NCBI RefSeq assembly: GCF_902459465.1
Contig: NC_047078.1
Location: 5,232,333 to 5,296,332, forward strand
Reading direction: 5' to 3'
DNA from: Asterias rubens
Taxonomy: Eukaryota; Echinodermata; Asteroidea; Forcipulatida; Asteriidae
Length of the DNA stretch: 64,000 bases
Translations under genes and position numbers: made by a program
Shown here: piece after piece, positions 46,511 through 58,379 of the stretch
How the letters are laid out: each line of letters opens with the position of its first letter
Numbering within the stretch: position 1 is the first letter of the stretch
Notes under the pieces: model-generated
Told to the model about the DNA's origin: nothing
Databases searched by the model: none
The model's input: only the letters and a program-made list of their open reading frames with translations

Positions 46511-46920
46511 TTATTATATTCTTTTAATGTACAACTTAATTTACAAAGAGAACCACAGCTAACTAGGTACATAACATGGCTTAGGTTTTCTTTTTTAGGG
46601 AGAGGGGCGTTGACAGGGTTGTATAGTTAACTTTTTTTGATGACGGAATGTTCCGATGATTTCGCTATCACTAGGCAACCTTTTTTCAATTTTGATATTT
46701 AAAACTGAAAAATAAACTATTGTCGTTTGCAAATACATACAGTTTCAGTGTTGTCGTTATTATGGAGGTGTACATGTAGGCTTCTGTTTCTTGTTTTGTT
46801 TTTATATTTCTGCTAACCAAGTTGAATGTTGTTACCATGTTAATCATAGTGTATTGTTGACAACAGGGGACAAGTTTATTGCACATAAGTGCTAAATTAA
46901 TCAATTTGAACCACACACCT

Positions 46921-47078
46921 AATTTTATAAGCCATAGTAATTTACATTTTGTGTCTTTCAGAGGGGTGGGTGGTTCAAATTAAATTATTCAATTTGAACC
47001 ACCCACCCCTCTGAAAGAAACAAAATGAAATAATATACATGTACATTTATACGTAAATTATTATGGCTTATAAAATTA
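46921..47078. repeat. 158-bp palindrome
   Basis: The inner arms (46947-46981 and 46991-47035) carry ctttcagaggggtgggtggt and its inverse. The outer arms carry aattttataagccatagtaa and its inverse. They are separated by small unpaired stretches. Confidence 0.85.
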
Positions 47079-47327
47079 TTTCTCACTCCCTCCGGATCAT
47101 TATAACTTGGAAAATTGTTACGACTGAAGACAAATAAACCAAAGCAAAGCTGCCTAATCCGTTGGTGGATACGAAAATCCTTCCACTGTACTGTACACGA
47201 GGGTTTGGAAATGTCCTTCGTGTTGCTGCCACCAAACATGATGTCAGTGGCAGGGGTTGAACGGCCAAGATAGTCCTAAGCTCACCACTTGCTGATATTC
47301 AACATTGCAGTGTTTTCTGTAAAACAA

Positions 47328-47410
47328 AACAAAAGAATTCATACAAAATTATTAACAAAAGAATTCATACAAAATTATTAACAAAAGAATTCATACAAAA
47401 TTATTAACAA
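47328..47410. repeat. 26-bp tandem repeat, 3 units
   Basis: Three units containing agaattcatacaaaattatt and ending aac. Confidence 0.9.
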
Positions 47411-47821
47411 CAGATTTGTGGTTTGCATGGTGAAGTGTTAATATTGCATGTGTGTACCTGAATTGCTTTAAAACTATACCCATGCCAGAAGGCAATCATA
47501 ATCCAAAGTAACAGTTACATACATGTTTGTGTTTGAGATATTTGTGTAGATGCACATGTGTCCACCACCACGCAGTTACTTGGTGGAGAAAAACAACAAA
47601 AATTACCCCTCCCCTCACATTTCTACTGACTAAGTCAGTGCATGTGTTGTTCACATACATGTATTATAACGTGAATGGAGGTAAACAATAAACCTTGTCC
47701 ATCATGTTCGTTCATGTTTTAATTTAGTCAAGGATAGCCTTCAACTATTTTTGGGAGCAGAAATAAACTGATCAAACGAAGCATCATTCAGTATAATTCA
47801 TGAAACGTTTTGTGGCCTTAC

Positions 47822-48054
47822 CAGTCTGTCTTTAGCCGTCGATCATCAGGGTTTGGCTCATCGTCTTCGGCCTGACGATCATCGTCCCCGGGCTGGTTAA
47901 CTAAATGTACTCATAACACGTCTTCGGCTTCTCTCTCGTCCGGTGAGCTCCCCTTATCGCGGCTAGAGCCCTCAGTTTCCTCTGAAGTGCCTCCCTGAAA
48001 TGCCTTTTCCTCATCTATACTGTGGTTTTCCCAAGACCCGCTGCCATCGGACAT
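47822..48054 (-). other. Possible first exon of an acidic protein, in-frame stop
   Basis: ATG at 48054-48052 opens MSDGSGSWENHSIDEEK, strongly acidic. TGA at 47913-47911 interrupts the frame, but acidic coding-like sequence (DDDRQAEDDEPNPDDR) continues to a donor (actg|gtaagg) at 47822. A perfect CRE palindrome TGACGTCA lies upstream (48183-48190). Downstream acceptor at about 47317 does not keep the frame open. Could be a dead gene or chance; no family recognised. Confidence 0.3.
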
Positions 48055-48182
48055 TTTCGCTGTTTTTTGTGTCAAAAAAATGCAGCCTATAGTGTCCGAT
48101 GTTATTCCCCATTCAATGTACATGTAAAATGCACGCACACGATCGACCTGACACACTGTGTACAGAGCTTCGGTACGTGGTG

Positions 48183-48190
48183 TGACGTCA
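48183..48190. promoter_or_regulatory. CRE-type TGACGTCA palindrome
   Basis: Embedded in a larger dyad (cacactgtg ... gtgtgacgtcacac), about 130 bp upstream of the acidic frame's ATG on the minus strand. Confidence 0.3.
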
Positions 48191-48394
48191 CACACTGTGT
48201 ATGAAAGGTTCGTGGGTCACCGGCTTTTGCCGAAACTGAGTTTTCTGGGTCGGAGTACGCCGCGCGAATTTGTGTTTTTTTTTGCATGAAGGAAAAGGTT
48301 TTATTGAATACTACTAAAATATCAGTCCTTATTTTACATTTCTTGTACAAAAATAGTAATATTGGCTATATCAATAATCCGTTATAGTCCATGT

Positions 48395-49224
48395 TTAAGA
48401 AGATTTAGATTGATTTATACACTACTTATTAATTATATATCTTTTTTGTTTTAATACACAACATTTTTTAGTAATTATTTATCTATAGCCCAGTCTCACT
48501 CATGCATAATGTCCATGTCCCTTTAGTTTGTTTGTGTTCGTTTTTGTGTAAATTGTCCTTGTCTTAGGGAAGAGGGAAAACAGCTCTTGCTTCTTCTTTC
48601 TCCTACATGTTAAAGGCAGTGGACACTATTGGTAATTGTCAAAGACTAGTTCACAGTTGGTGTATCTCAACATTATGCATAAAACAACAAACCTGCTCAA
48701 TCGGTCATCAAAGTTGCGAGATACTACACTTCTATGATTACTGTACTGTTTTTAATCACAGGTCAGCCATCCTGTTTTTCCTGAACATGCGGTTGGTTAT
48801 TAACAGTCTTCGGACTAGCGCACGGCAAACCAACGCACTATCACACGGCCGTCGTCTAGCAAAACTTAGACATGTCATGTGACGCGCTCTAAACAATGAG
48901 CAGGCAGAATACTTGTAAGGGGTGTTATAATATAAAACATTGTCAGAAAAAGCGCCCTCTGAAGTGACATGGTTTTCGAGAAAGAAGTAATTTTCCACAA
49001 ATTTGATTTCGAGACCTCAATTGAGAATTTGAGGTCTCGATATCAACCATCTTAAAGCACACAACTTCGTGTGACAAGGGTGTTTTTCTTTCGTTGTAAT
49101 CTCGCAACTTTGACGACCAATTGAGCTCAAATTTTCACAGGTTTGTTATTTTATGCATATGTTGAGATACACCAGGTGAGAAGACTGGTCTTTGACAATT
49201 ACCAATAGTGTCCACTGTCTTTAA
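48395..49224 (+). repeat. Left arm of large inverted duplication with full-length TTAA MITE
   Basis: 48395-48609 mirrors 50332-50575. A complete MITE fills 48614-49220, with TTAA at 48610-48613 and 49221-49224, ends AGGCAGTGGACACTATTGG / CCAATAGTGTCCACTGTCT, and central gaggtctcgatatc dyad. The TTAA target suggests a piggyBac- or Kolobok-type source. Confidence 0.8.
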
Positions 49225-49965
49225 CCTATACTCTGGTTACATTGCCATGATGCGTCACGTGCCTCTCGTGTATATCATATCTTTCAATCAGTCTGAGTAC
49301 ATGATATGAACCTTGAACTTGAGCCGACATATTTGCACACAGGGTCACACTCTATACACGACAATCATTTTGCAGATTTTGCATATTATTGCTGCGCGAT
49401 CGAGAGCGATGCCCACCAGCAGGTACTGTCTGGATTGTTTTATGTAAACAACACCAGTTTTTGCAGTGTATGAGTTGACTAGGCCTGTAGACTGACGTCA
49501 AACGTCACCTTAGTATATGGGACATCACTTTGCTGTGTTCGAAACGTGGAAAACCAAACCGCGGCTCTTTTCAGAGCCGCCATAAAAAGCTTTATTGCAT
49601 GGTTGTATACCCGCAAATGTGTTCTCAAAAAATACAATACAAACTGAACTAACAAAATAATAACAAGACCAGACTTGCAGCTGCTTCACTGGTGACATCG
49701 ACCGTATTTATAATACCGCCGCCTTGCATATTATGCACGCCCTTCCAAATGCCAGACAGTGCATATCGTTATGTGATAGAAGCCATGACATTCAACCACG
49801 ACATACTGCAGAGTGGTACCAATTATCTTTTCAGATACATTTATTTCATGTCAACATCAATTAATACAGTGTGATAATATTGTTCAGAAAACATATAATA
49901 ACTTGTACTAAGGAAAACTTAATCCAGTTAATGAACAATTATAAAAAAAAACAGTTTGACGTATT
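49225..49965. repeat. Spacer with dispersed repeat (49250-49480)
   Basis: 49250-49480 mirrors 30300-30650. The rest is unrecognised. Confidence 0.5.
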
Positions 49966-50575
49966 GGCAGTGGACACTATTGGTAATTACTAAAAATAAT
50001 TATTAGCGTAAAACCTCATTTGGTGACGAGTGATGGGGATAGGTTGATGGTACAAAACATTGTGAGAAACGGCTCCCTCTGAAGTGCCATAGTTTTCGAG
50101 AAAGAAGTAATTTTCCACGAATTTGATTTCAAGACCTCAGATTTAGAACTTGAGGTCTCGAAATCATCTAAACGAACACAACTTTGTTCGAAAAGGGTGT
50201 TTTTTTTCTTTCATTATTATCTCGCAACTTTGATGACCGATTGAGCAGGTTTGTTGTTTTATGCATAATGTTGAGATACACCAACTGTGAACTAGTCTTT
50301 GACGATTACCAATAGTGTCCACTGCCTTTAAGATGTAGGAGAAAGAAGAAGCAAGAGCTGTTTTCCCTCTTCCCTAAAGACAAGGACACTTTACACAAAA
50401 GCATACACAAACAAACAAAGAGGACATGGACGTTATGTACATTATGCATGAGTGAGACTGGGCTATAGATAAATAATTACGAAAAAAAGTTGTGTATTAA
50501 AACAAAAAAGATATATAATTAATAAGTAGTGTATAAATCAATCAAAATCTTTTTAAACTATTCCAATAAAGGACC
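49966..50575 (-). repeat. Right arm of large inverted duplication with TTAA MITE
   Basis: The MITE starts ggcagtggacactattgg at about 49968 (left ttaa lost) and ends at TTAA 50328-50331. Flank 50332-50575 mirrors 48395-48609, so both MITEs sit at the same point of a duplicated unit. Confidence 0.75.
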
Positions 50576-51483
50576 CCTTTATGAAACACTCTTTTTATAA
50601 GACAAACAAGAAGAAGAAGAAAAAGAAGGAACGAAGAAAAATGAACAAATAAAGAAGCAAAAGGGGCGTATAGCTACTAAGCTGACCTCCCAGGGTTTCA
50701 GAAAATAAAAATGTAAACGATCGGAATTTTAATGGATCGTCAGATGTTTTTCACACATGAACAATGATCCATTCCTCAATCCAGTGAGGCACCTCCTGGC
50801 CCACCGTCATTGTGCAAAGATTATGTTAATGTAAATGCACGAGGCTATGCTAGTCAGCACACACTCGGATAGCGATTCAACCATTGGTAGGATATAATAA
50901 TACCACAAAACACTCTTTCGCACAAGAGGTAAGTTTTGTTTTGATATGGTGAAATATTTTCGGGAAAACTTAACACCACCGATGTGTTGGTTTATGTTTA
51001 ACACTAAAAGTGTTTTTGTATTGCTTTGCCTTCGACGGTTTGGCCGCCTATGTAGCTGTTGTTGTCGGTAAATGTCTACGGTAGTTGTATATGCACCCTT
51101 GAAAGCAATCCAAAATGACAAACCGTTTCACAACAGTCGCATGAGATGTACACACGCATGTGCTATTATTATTATTTTGTACCTTATTCAAACTGAATAA
51201 AGATGACGATTTGTGCTAACTAACCCTCTGTGCTGTTGAGACGAACCCTAAACAATTCGCACCGTTCATAGTGTTCCGCACGTTATGCTGGGGTGAAACA
51301 TGCTCTTGCACATTAATTATTACGCATGCAAGACGATTATTACAGGTTTGTTTCGATCATGTGTTCCTATAATGCTTAAAATCCACGAGTGAAAAACAAC
51401 ACAGAATCTAAGATTAAAATTAAATTGTCAGGGGCCTACTACTGCAGAAAACAAACATGGCATTTTGTCAAGACATTCGTGAG
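50560..51483 (-). repeat. Composite dispersed repeat, uninterrupted copy
   Basis: On the minus strand: leader-like module ending ...acagcacagagg|gttagt (51483-51212), then a 104-codon frame (51121-50807, starting MSFWIAFKGAYTTTVDIYRQ), then a CT/GA-rich end. The frame is largely shared with 42113-42355 but is not recognised. Confidence 0.75.
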
Positions 51484-53173
51484 TAGTATATAATGACCCC
51501 GTTTTCTGAAGGCGGGTCATGACCCACAGTCATGTGGGTCATTGTGGGTCTTCGATGAAGGTGGGAGTTTCCCCGAACGTATCGGTGAATAGTAGATTGG
51601 TCGATAATGCTGCAAGGGGTGTACATGCTTATGGTGCATAATGGAATAATTTCATAAATATTTTAGCTATAGTGTGTTTATATGTCTTTTTGATTGTTTA
51701 ACTTGGACGATGTAGCGTACAATGTATTGTGTAACTAATTAAACTATTACACAAGTCATTTTTATGAAAACGAAGACATGTCAAGCAAGAACATCCCGGT
51801 CAAAAATGTAGCAGTCCACTGCATAGTGTCGTATGCAGCGTTCTAATCGTGTCCAAACATGTTCAAGCGGGTCATAGGACGAATCAACGATATAATCACG
51901 AACTTCCGCAACCGTTGCGCAATTGAGAAAACTGGTTGTTATTTAAATGACGAGAATTTCAGAACTACAAACTTAGTTTTTATAGCTCCATTGTTGTCGT
52001 GATTAAATTAGCAAGAAGGACTGCTAATAATAATATATGATTTGGTGTATTCTAACTTTTGTCGCGCCGTATTGGGTTTTGTTTGTACACTGATTAATGA
52101 GTTGATAATTCTTTAACGAAGTTTGTTAACATTTGTACTATTTGTTGTTTCGTTTTATAGCCTATGTGAAACAATTGTTAATTATATGTTGGGGGTACAA
52201 TATTTTGTGATTATTATTTCAAACATATATATTATACATTTTTATTTTTTATTTCATACAAACATACGTTTACTTTATTGTATACAGATGACAGCACAAT
52301 GATATACCCATACAATACATATGGGTCATATATTATTCAACACAAAGCTCTTAACTTGTATATGCATAGGCCTACAATAAATGAATCACAATGTAAAATA
52401 TGCCGAACTCACCGCTTATCATTAATTTTTGTTTTGAAAAATATATTATTTCTCCACTCGTGCATGCGTTTGATGGGCAACGGTTCCAATCAACAAAACC
52501 CGGGATCATAAAATACTCCTATTTTTTTTGACAAAACAGAATTAGCTGTTGCAAACAACTTACCAATCCAAATAACCGATGGTATAAATACAAAAGATAG
52601 TATAAATGGCCTGACTTTTCTGCAAGGGAAAACAAATGTTTCTGTTTTGATGATTTATATTCAAAAACTAAAGGGTCAAATATTTAATAATTTTTCGAGT
52701 TTGCTCTCAGTTGGTTTTATAGAGGGGGTGATGACGTGGAGATAGGGTTTGGTTTCAAATGTATAAACCACACTTATCTCGTGGAACTTACTAGAACAAT
52801 TTGAATAACCCCCTAGTGGTAGAAATAAACCCAGTCCATGTTAGTGTTACCCCCTTTATCCATCATGGTACCACAAGGACAAAACAAGCTGGTTACTATA
52901 CGGGATGAAGTGAATTAGTAAACATGAGCGTTCGTTTTGGGGGGTGATGCTCGAGGGGTATTTGTTGCGTACGTTTTAGGTATCTTATGTCTATGAACTT
53001 ATTTGCGTAATATGTCAAGGTTCATCGTTTGACTTAAATGCGGATGTTTCAAATAATGTTATTTCCTGGTTGTCTTTTCTTTTAGTTGCAATTGTTATTT
53101 GTCAGGTTCATGTACGTATTGCAACTCTTTACTGTGTTTTAAAAAGTTACCCTGTATATGTAAGTAAACTTCT
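51484..53173. other. Intergenic, nothing recognised
   Basis: AT-rich; only a small dyad (gggtcatgacccacagtcatgtgggtc, 51510-51545). No gene. Confidence 0.4.
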
Positions 53174-53177
53174 TTAA

Positions 53178-53340
53178 AGGCAGTGGACACTATTGGTAAT
53201 TGTCAAAGACCAGTCTTCACAGTTGGTGTATCTCAACATATGCATACAATAACAAACACTGTGACAATTTGAGCTCAATTGGTCGTCAAACTTGCGAGAT
53301 AATAATGAAAGAAAAAACACCATTGTCACACGAAGTTTCA
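53178..53340 (+). mobile_element. TTAA-type MITE, truncated
   Basis: TTAA at 53174-53177 then aggcagtggacactattgg; the right half is missing. Confidence 0.65.
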
Positions 53341-54468
53341 TTACCGACATAATTTATCTCACCAAGACGACTTGTTTCGTGGAATAAGTTAACTTACCGA
53401 CATAACTTCCACTCATTTATTTCATCTAAATTTCATAGCCCGACCCCCCCCCAAAAAAAAAAAAAAAAAAATTAAAACAAATAAATAAATAAATAAATAA
53501 AAGAGTCCGGATCAATATGTCAGCTCTAATTTCGGGTAACAACATAATACTTTCTCCAGAAGTAATCAGAGCATACTGATCGAAACGTCGCGACGTTTAG
53601 TTGAACCCAATGGTTCTTTTCCGAACCACCCAAACTCATTTAGAGATAGTCATTACATGGTGTTACCGAAAACGTTTCCATATCGTGTTTCTACCACGCA
53701 ATATTCAAATTTTAATTATAATTTTTGATATTTGACTGCAAAATTGTGATCAAGGTGACTTTTTTTCTTTTTTTCTTCTTTCTTTTTTATATTTACACAT
53801 CATATTTCTATTTAAAAAAACACACGATACGATCGCTGGTAAGCTTAAACGGACGCACCTTTCATCCTTATAAACATAATTTGCTTCCTCGAACGCTAAA
53901 GTGTGTATTTACCCAGGTCATGTGCGTCACATGAATGTGTTTGGCTGTGAGTAACAAAATGCTTAACTAGCATATCACCATTATGCAGTTTTTAAATGGT
54001 AAGTATATGCGGCTGTCAATACATCCTTTGCGACTGTTGTGTACAAACCTAATCGGAAGACTGTGTTAGTTTTGAGGAACGCAAGTAGCAAGCAATGGGT
54101 GTTTTCAGGATGCATAATACGCGAAGGCCTATGACAAATTAAACTTGACAGTAATAAATTATTGATGTTTCTTCTAATACCTTACTGCCAGACTTTCAGA
54201 AACTCCTGAGTAATCATACAAGCAATCTTGAGAGATCATCTTGTAAGGTGCTGATTGTCAGGGATTCCAACAAATTGCATAGAATCATGTCATTGAAATA
54301 CTGTCCAACCAAACTTATCCTCTAAACCATTTGATGATTCAAAGCAGATCTGGTAGTAGGGAACATATCTGAACTCACCTTTTTGATTGTACTCTCTGTG
54401 ATCGCAGTGGTTTATTTACTACAAGCGAACCCGTCAAGATGCCGCACAGGTGAACTGGAATAGTGAAA
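53341..54468. other. Intergenic with simple repeats
   Basis: C9/A18 tract and (AAAT)n at about 53442-53503. The remainder is unrecognised. Confidence 0.45.
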
Positions 54469-55106
54469 CATTGACAGTAAACATTGAATTCACAAATCTT
54501 TGGGCACAAAGGGGGAAAGAGTAAATTTACGGAAGCCGGATAGTGCCAGGAGATAAGAAATGAAATATTTTTTTCATGAGCGCGAGAATATTTTTTTGTA
54601 CCATTTATCTGGCGGCCGCCACATAATATCCGGCGGCCGCCATTTAATTATCCGGCGGCCGCCACTTATTATCCGGCGACCGCCACTTATTATCCGGCGG
54701 CCGCCACTTAATTATCTGGCGGCCGCCACATATTATCTGGCGGCCGCCACATAATTATCTGGTGGCCGCCACATAATATTCTGGACTACACGTTCTTTAC
54801 TTTGCGGATTTCGAGTGCGTGTTTTGATGCTCTCGTGTTACCACAACGACTTGCTCCACCCTGATCCTGCTGCTCCGCCGGATAATTAAATGGCGGCCGC
54901 CGGATATTAAGTGGCGGCCGCCAGAAAATTAAGTGGCGGCCGCCAGATCATTATGTAGCGGCCGCCAGATAAATGGTACAAACAAATATTCTCGCGCTCA
55001 TGAAAAAAATTTCTTATCTTATCTCCTGGCACTATCCGGCTTCCGTAAATTTACTCTTTGCCCCTTTGTGCCCAAAGATTTGTGAATTCAATGTTTACTG
55101 TCAATG
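54469..55106. mobile_element. Fold-back element with GGCGGCCGCC palindrome arrays
   Basis: Inverted arms (about 54469-54775 and 54880-55106) share cattgacagtaaacattg, aaatctttgggcacaaag, gtaaatttacggaagccgg and catgagcgcgagaatatt. The inner part of the left arm has eight, and of the right arm four, ~20-22 bp units each centred on GGCGGCCGCC or a one-base variant. About 100 bp of unique sequence lies between. No coding capacity. Confidence 0.85.
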
Positions 55107-55193
55107 GTTACTGTTTACTTCCGTATAAATTAATACAAAAAGCTGAACTTTAGTCTGATAACAACCCATGAAGGTAGCTATAATTGATGTTAA

Positions 55194-55963
55194 AGGCAGT
55201 GGACACTATTGGTAATTACTCAAAAAAATTATTGGCATAAAACCTTTCTAGGGGGATGGCACGGGATTGGGACTTGAGTCAAGTCCAACCGTCACACAGA
55301 GTTCAAGCACAAACCTTTCAAGTACACAGTAATGTATGGTACACACGAAAGTGGGTAGCATACGTCTGCATGAGTGAATGTCTGATTTGAACAGAATGTT
55401 TACCTTAAAACGGACCGTCTTAATAAGCTCAACAACATACAGCAATGCTCTTGGAAAAATCGTTGAGTTTGCAGTAATGATGTCAAACCGAAACAAATTG
55501 TATCAGAAGATACCTCGACTGTTAAGGGAACTAAAATGTGATAAATAAATAAATAATAAATAATTTAATGAGTTTATACTGCGCCTTTAGAATGTACACG
55601 TTCGAGCGCATAACAAAATAATTAGACGGTGAATAAAAAGCTAGCAACTAGTAAAAAGCGAGGAAAACCAACAATCTAAAAATATGAAACGCACAAGACC
55701 AAACACGTACGAGTCAAAATGCATTAACATAATGAGACGGGAGATGTTTGCCACAGTGACAATCTGTAATTTGTACGTCATGTCAGAAATCAAGCATCTG
55801 AAAGCACACATCTTGCGCGAAAAGACTTTTTATTCGATTATTAACTCGCAACTTCGACGACCATTTGGGTTCAAATTTTCACAATTTTTGTTTTGCATCT
55901 TTTGTCGAGATACACCAAGTGAAAAGACTGGTCTTTGACAATTACCAAAGGTTTCAAGTGTCT
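55194..55963 (+). mobile_element. TTAA-type MITE split by LINE-3'-like repeat
   Basis: TTAA 55190-55193 and 55964-55967 bound the MITE. Its interior is interrupted at 55250-55675 by the LINE-3'-like repeat (copy 3 of the 34671 family). MITE sequence resumes with acatcttgcgcgaaaagac. Confidence 0.65.
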
Positions 55964-55967
55964 TTAA

Positions 55968-56532
55968 CGGAAAACATCGAACTTGCCATAACCATAAGTA
56001 GCTAGAAGTATTGTTCAGATTCAGCTGGTAAAAGTAGGAAGCTTGATGCCATTTTTTAAAACTTGAATTCATCCAACTTTTTGCTGCTGAAAATAAATTT
56101 GCCCGTCTTGTTTGCAAAACATAAAGTAAGGACCCTTTGTGAAAACGGTGACGATTTTTTAAAGTAATAACGATAAAGAAACTCGCATACGAGAGAAAAG
56201 GTAATGTTTATTTATATTCACAAAGTGAAATGTTTGTTCTAGAGCATGACATCGTTTGTTTCGTTTTCGTTTTGCATTCCGGAGGCAAGGCTTGTGTCAA
56301 CTGTTAATTTAATCATTGGTGTTTCAAATTGAGAACCATTCATGTGAAAAAGAAGAACCACTGTGTGTCAGCAACCATTGAAATACCACCAACCATTTAC
56401 ATTTGTTTGGATTCGAGTTTAAATTATTAAATCCTTTACTGCGAGAAATCGGTATGTAAAACGAACAGTAGGCCTGTTTGATAACTGTAATGTAAAACTT
56501 AATGCTGGCAAATCAATTCTGCCAATCATCTT

Positions 56533-56566
<34 letters not shown>

Positions 56567-56817
56567 TGACACTCTTTTGTATAAATGATCAAGGTATTCT
56601 GTATTTTTACGGTTGTAATTTTTTACTGTTTGGTCATTGGCCAAGGGTGTAAATCTATTCACTTATTGGTATAAAAAGTTGCGATATGTTGAGAACTTTG
56701 AATCCCTGTCGAGTTTGCACGATAACTACAAAGTCTTAAACGTTCTTGTGACACGTTAACATGAGGAAGCACTAGGTAGCGCAACTGACGTGCGAAACAA
56801 GAGATGTTAAATAGAAT
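55968..56817. other. Intergenic with poly-T tract
   Basis: Shares segments with 39230-39480 (caagttcg..., aacgataaagaaactcgca) in inverse orientation. T33 or so at 56532-56564. Confidence 0.45.
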
Positions 56818-57132
56818 ACTTACTTGGTGACGAGTAATGGGTAGAGATTGATGGTATAAAACATTGTGAGGAACGGTTCCCTCTGGAGTGACATAGTTTT
56901 CGAGAAAGAAGTAATTGTCAACGAATTTTGATTTCGAGACCTCAGACTTAGAATTTGAGGCCTCGAAATCAACCATCTAAAAGCACACAACGGTGTGTAA
57001 CAATGGTGTTTTTCTCTCATACTTATCTCGCAACTTCGACGACCGATTGAGCTCAAATTTTTACAGGTTTGTTATGTTGTGCATATGTTGAGATACACTA
57101 GTCCTTTACATCTACCAATAGTGTTCAGTGTG
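56818..57132 (+). mobile_element. TTAA-type MITE, left-truncated
   Basis: Carries ggtgacgagtaatgggtag, the gagacctcaga/tgaggcctcg dyad and the right end before TTAA 57133-57136. Confidence 0.65.
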
Positions 57133-57278
57133 TTTAAGATAATATATATGTATGTTCGTTAGAAAATCATGCGGCAAAGTGTTGATGCCAGGAATTTATG
57201 TATAGGCGTAGGTTGTACGCAACCACCCATCCAAATAATGGGCCAAGTCACAACGTTTCATTTCCTTTTTTTTACCAG

Positions 57279-57330
57279 AGTGTGGAGGCTATTCAACTTC
57301 GACCTAAAGATTCACGGTTTCGGCCTTTAG
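57279..57330 (+). other. Exon-like island 2 (acceptor/donor flanked)
   Basis: ttttttttaccag precedes and gtaagttata follows 52 bp reading SVEAIQLRPKDSRFRPL, fully open. Paralogous to 38636-38688, with about 100 bp of similar upstream intron-like sequence. Confidence 0.4.
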
Positions 57331-57657
57331 GTAAGTTATATCAGTCCACAGTGCTTTTTTTAACAAATCCCTCTTGCCTTAGTATCGCATGAAATTCGCA
57401 TTCCACTTTAATTTGTGCCCGCTTTTCCGTAACCGCTACTTTACAAGTAGAACTGACCCAGAATTCTGTGAGAAGTTTCAAAGTTGAAGGCAAGGACCAC
57501 ATACACAGCAGTGAGAAATATATGGTAAACCAATCAGTGACTTCGAATTAAACAATCGGCTCCGGGGACCGAAAAACGAAGTCACCGATTGGCCAACAGA
57601 TGCGCGCTTCAAAAAAACTTTATGCATTCAGTGTCAGTCTTGCGTTCCCTTGGCAGG

Positions 57658-58020
57658 CCAGACGCATCGTCGTGTGTGCCATTCTTTCTACTATTGACAC
57701 AGTAAAGTTTCTGAAAAAGGTAACATTTTTTGATTGATGACAGATGATCATTAACCAGTTGTACTAGTGAATTATTTGAGCAGACGCATCGTCGTGTACG
57801 ATATTCTTTCTTACTATTGGCACAGTAAAGTTTCTGAAAAGGTAACATTTTGTGCATTGATGACAGATGATCATTGCCCAGTTGAACTAGTGAATAATAT
57901 TTGAGCAGACGCATCGTCGTGTGTGATATTCTTTCTATTGACACATAACAGTAAAGTTTCTGAAAAAAGGGTAACAATTTGATTGAAGATCATTACCCAG
58001 TTGTAGTGAATTATTTGAGC
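57658..58020. repeat. Tandem triplication, ~122-125 bp period
   Basis: Three units each starting cagacgcatcgtcgtgt and containing acagtaaagtttctgaaaa and gatcattacccagttg-like sequence; starts at 57658, 57781 and 57906. Confidence 0.9.
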
Positions 58021-58379
58021 TAAAATGCAATACATTCGAGGCAGACTTGTAATTTTATAAGCCGTTTTTCCCTTGCATACGTTTGTTTGACTCAACTGAC
58101 GCACGTTAGTCCATACACATTAGTTGTACATTAACGCACGGTAGGCTGTATTACAGCCGCCATGCGCACATCGTGTACACTGCACGTAGGCTATATAGGC
58201 ATGCTTGTACTGTACTGTATATTATGTAGGTTAGCTGTCGTAAGCAATGTGATACTTTTTAGTTGTATATGTATAACATTCACGCGCGCATACTGATGCT
58301 GCCTGCGTTATAGCATAGTAGAGCAACAGCCCTCCCCTGTGTCTAAACAACAAAGGTTGTTGTTTTTGCCTGCGCCATT

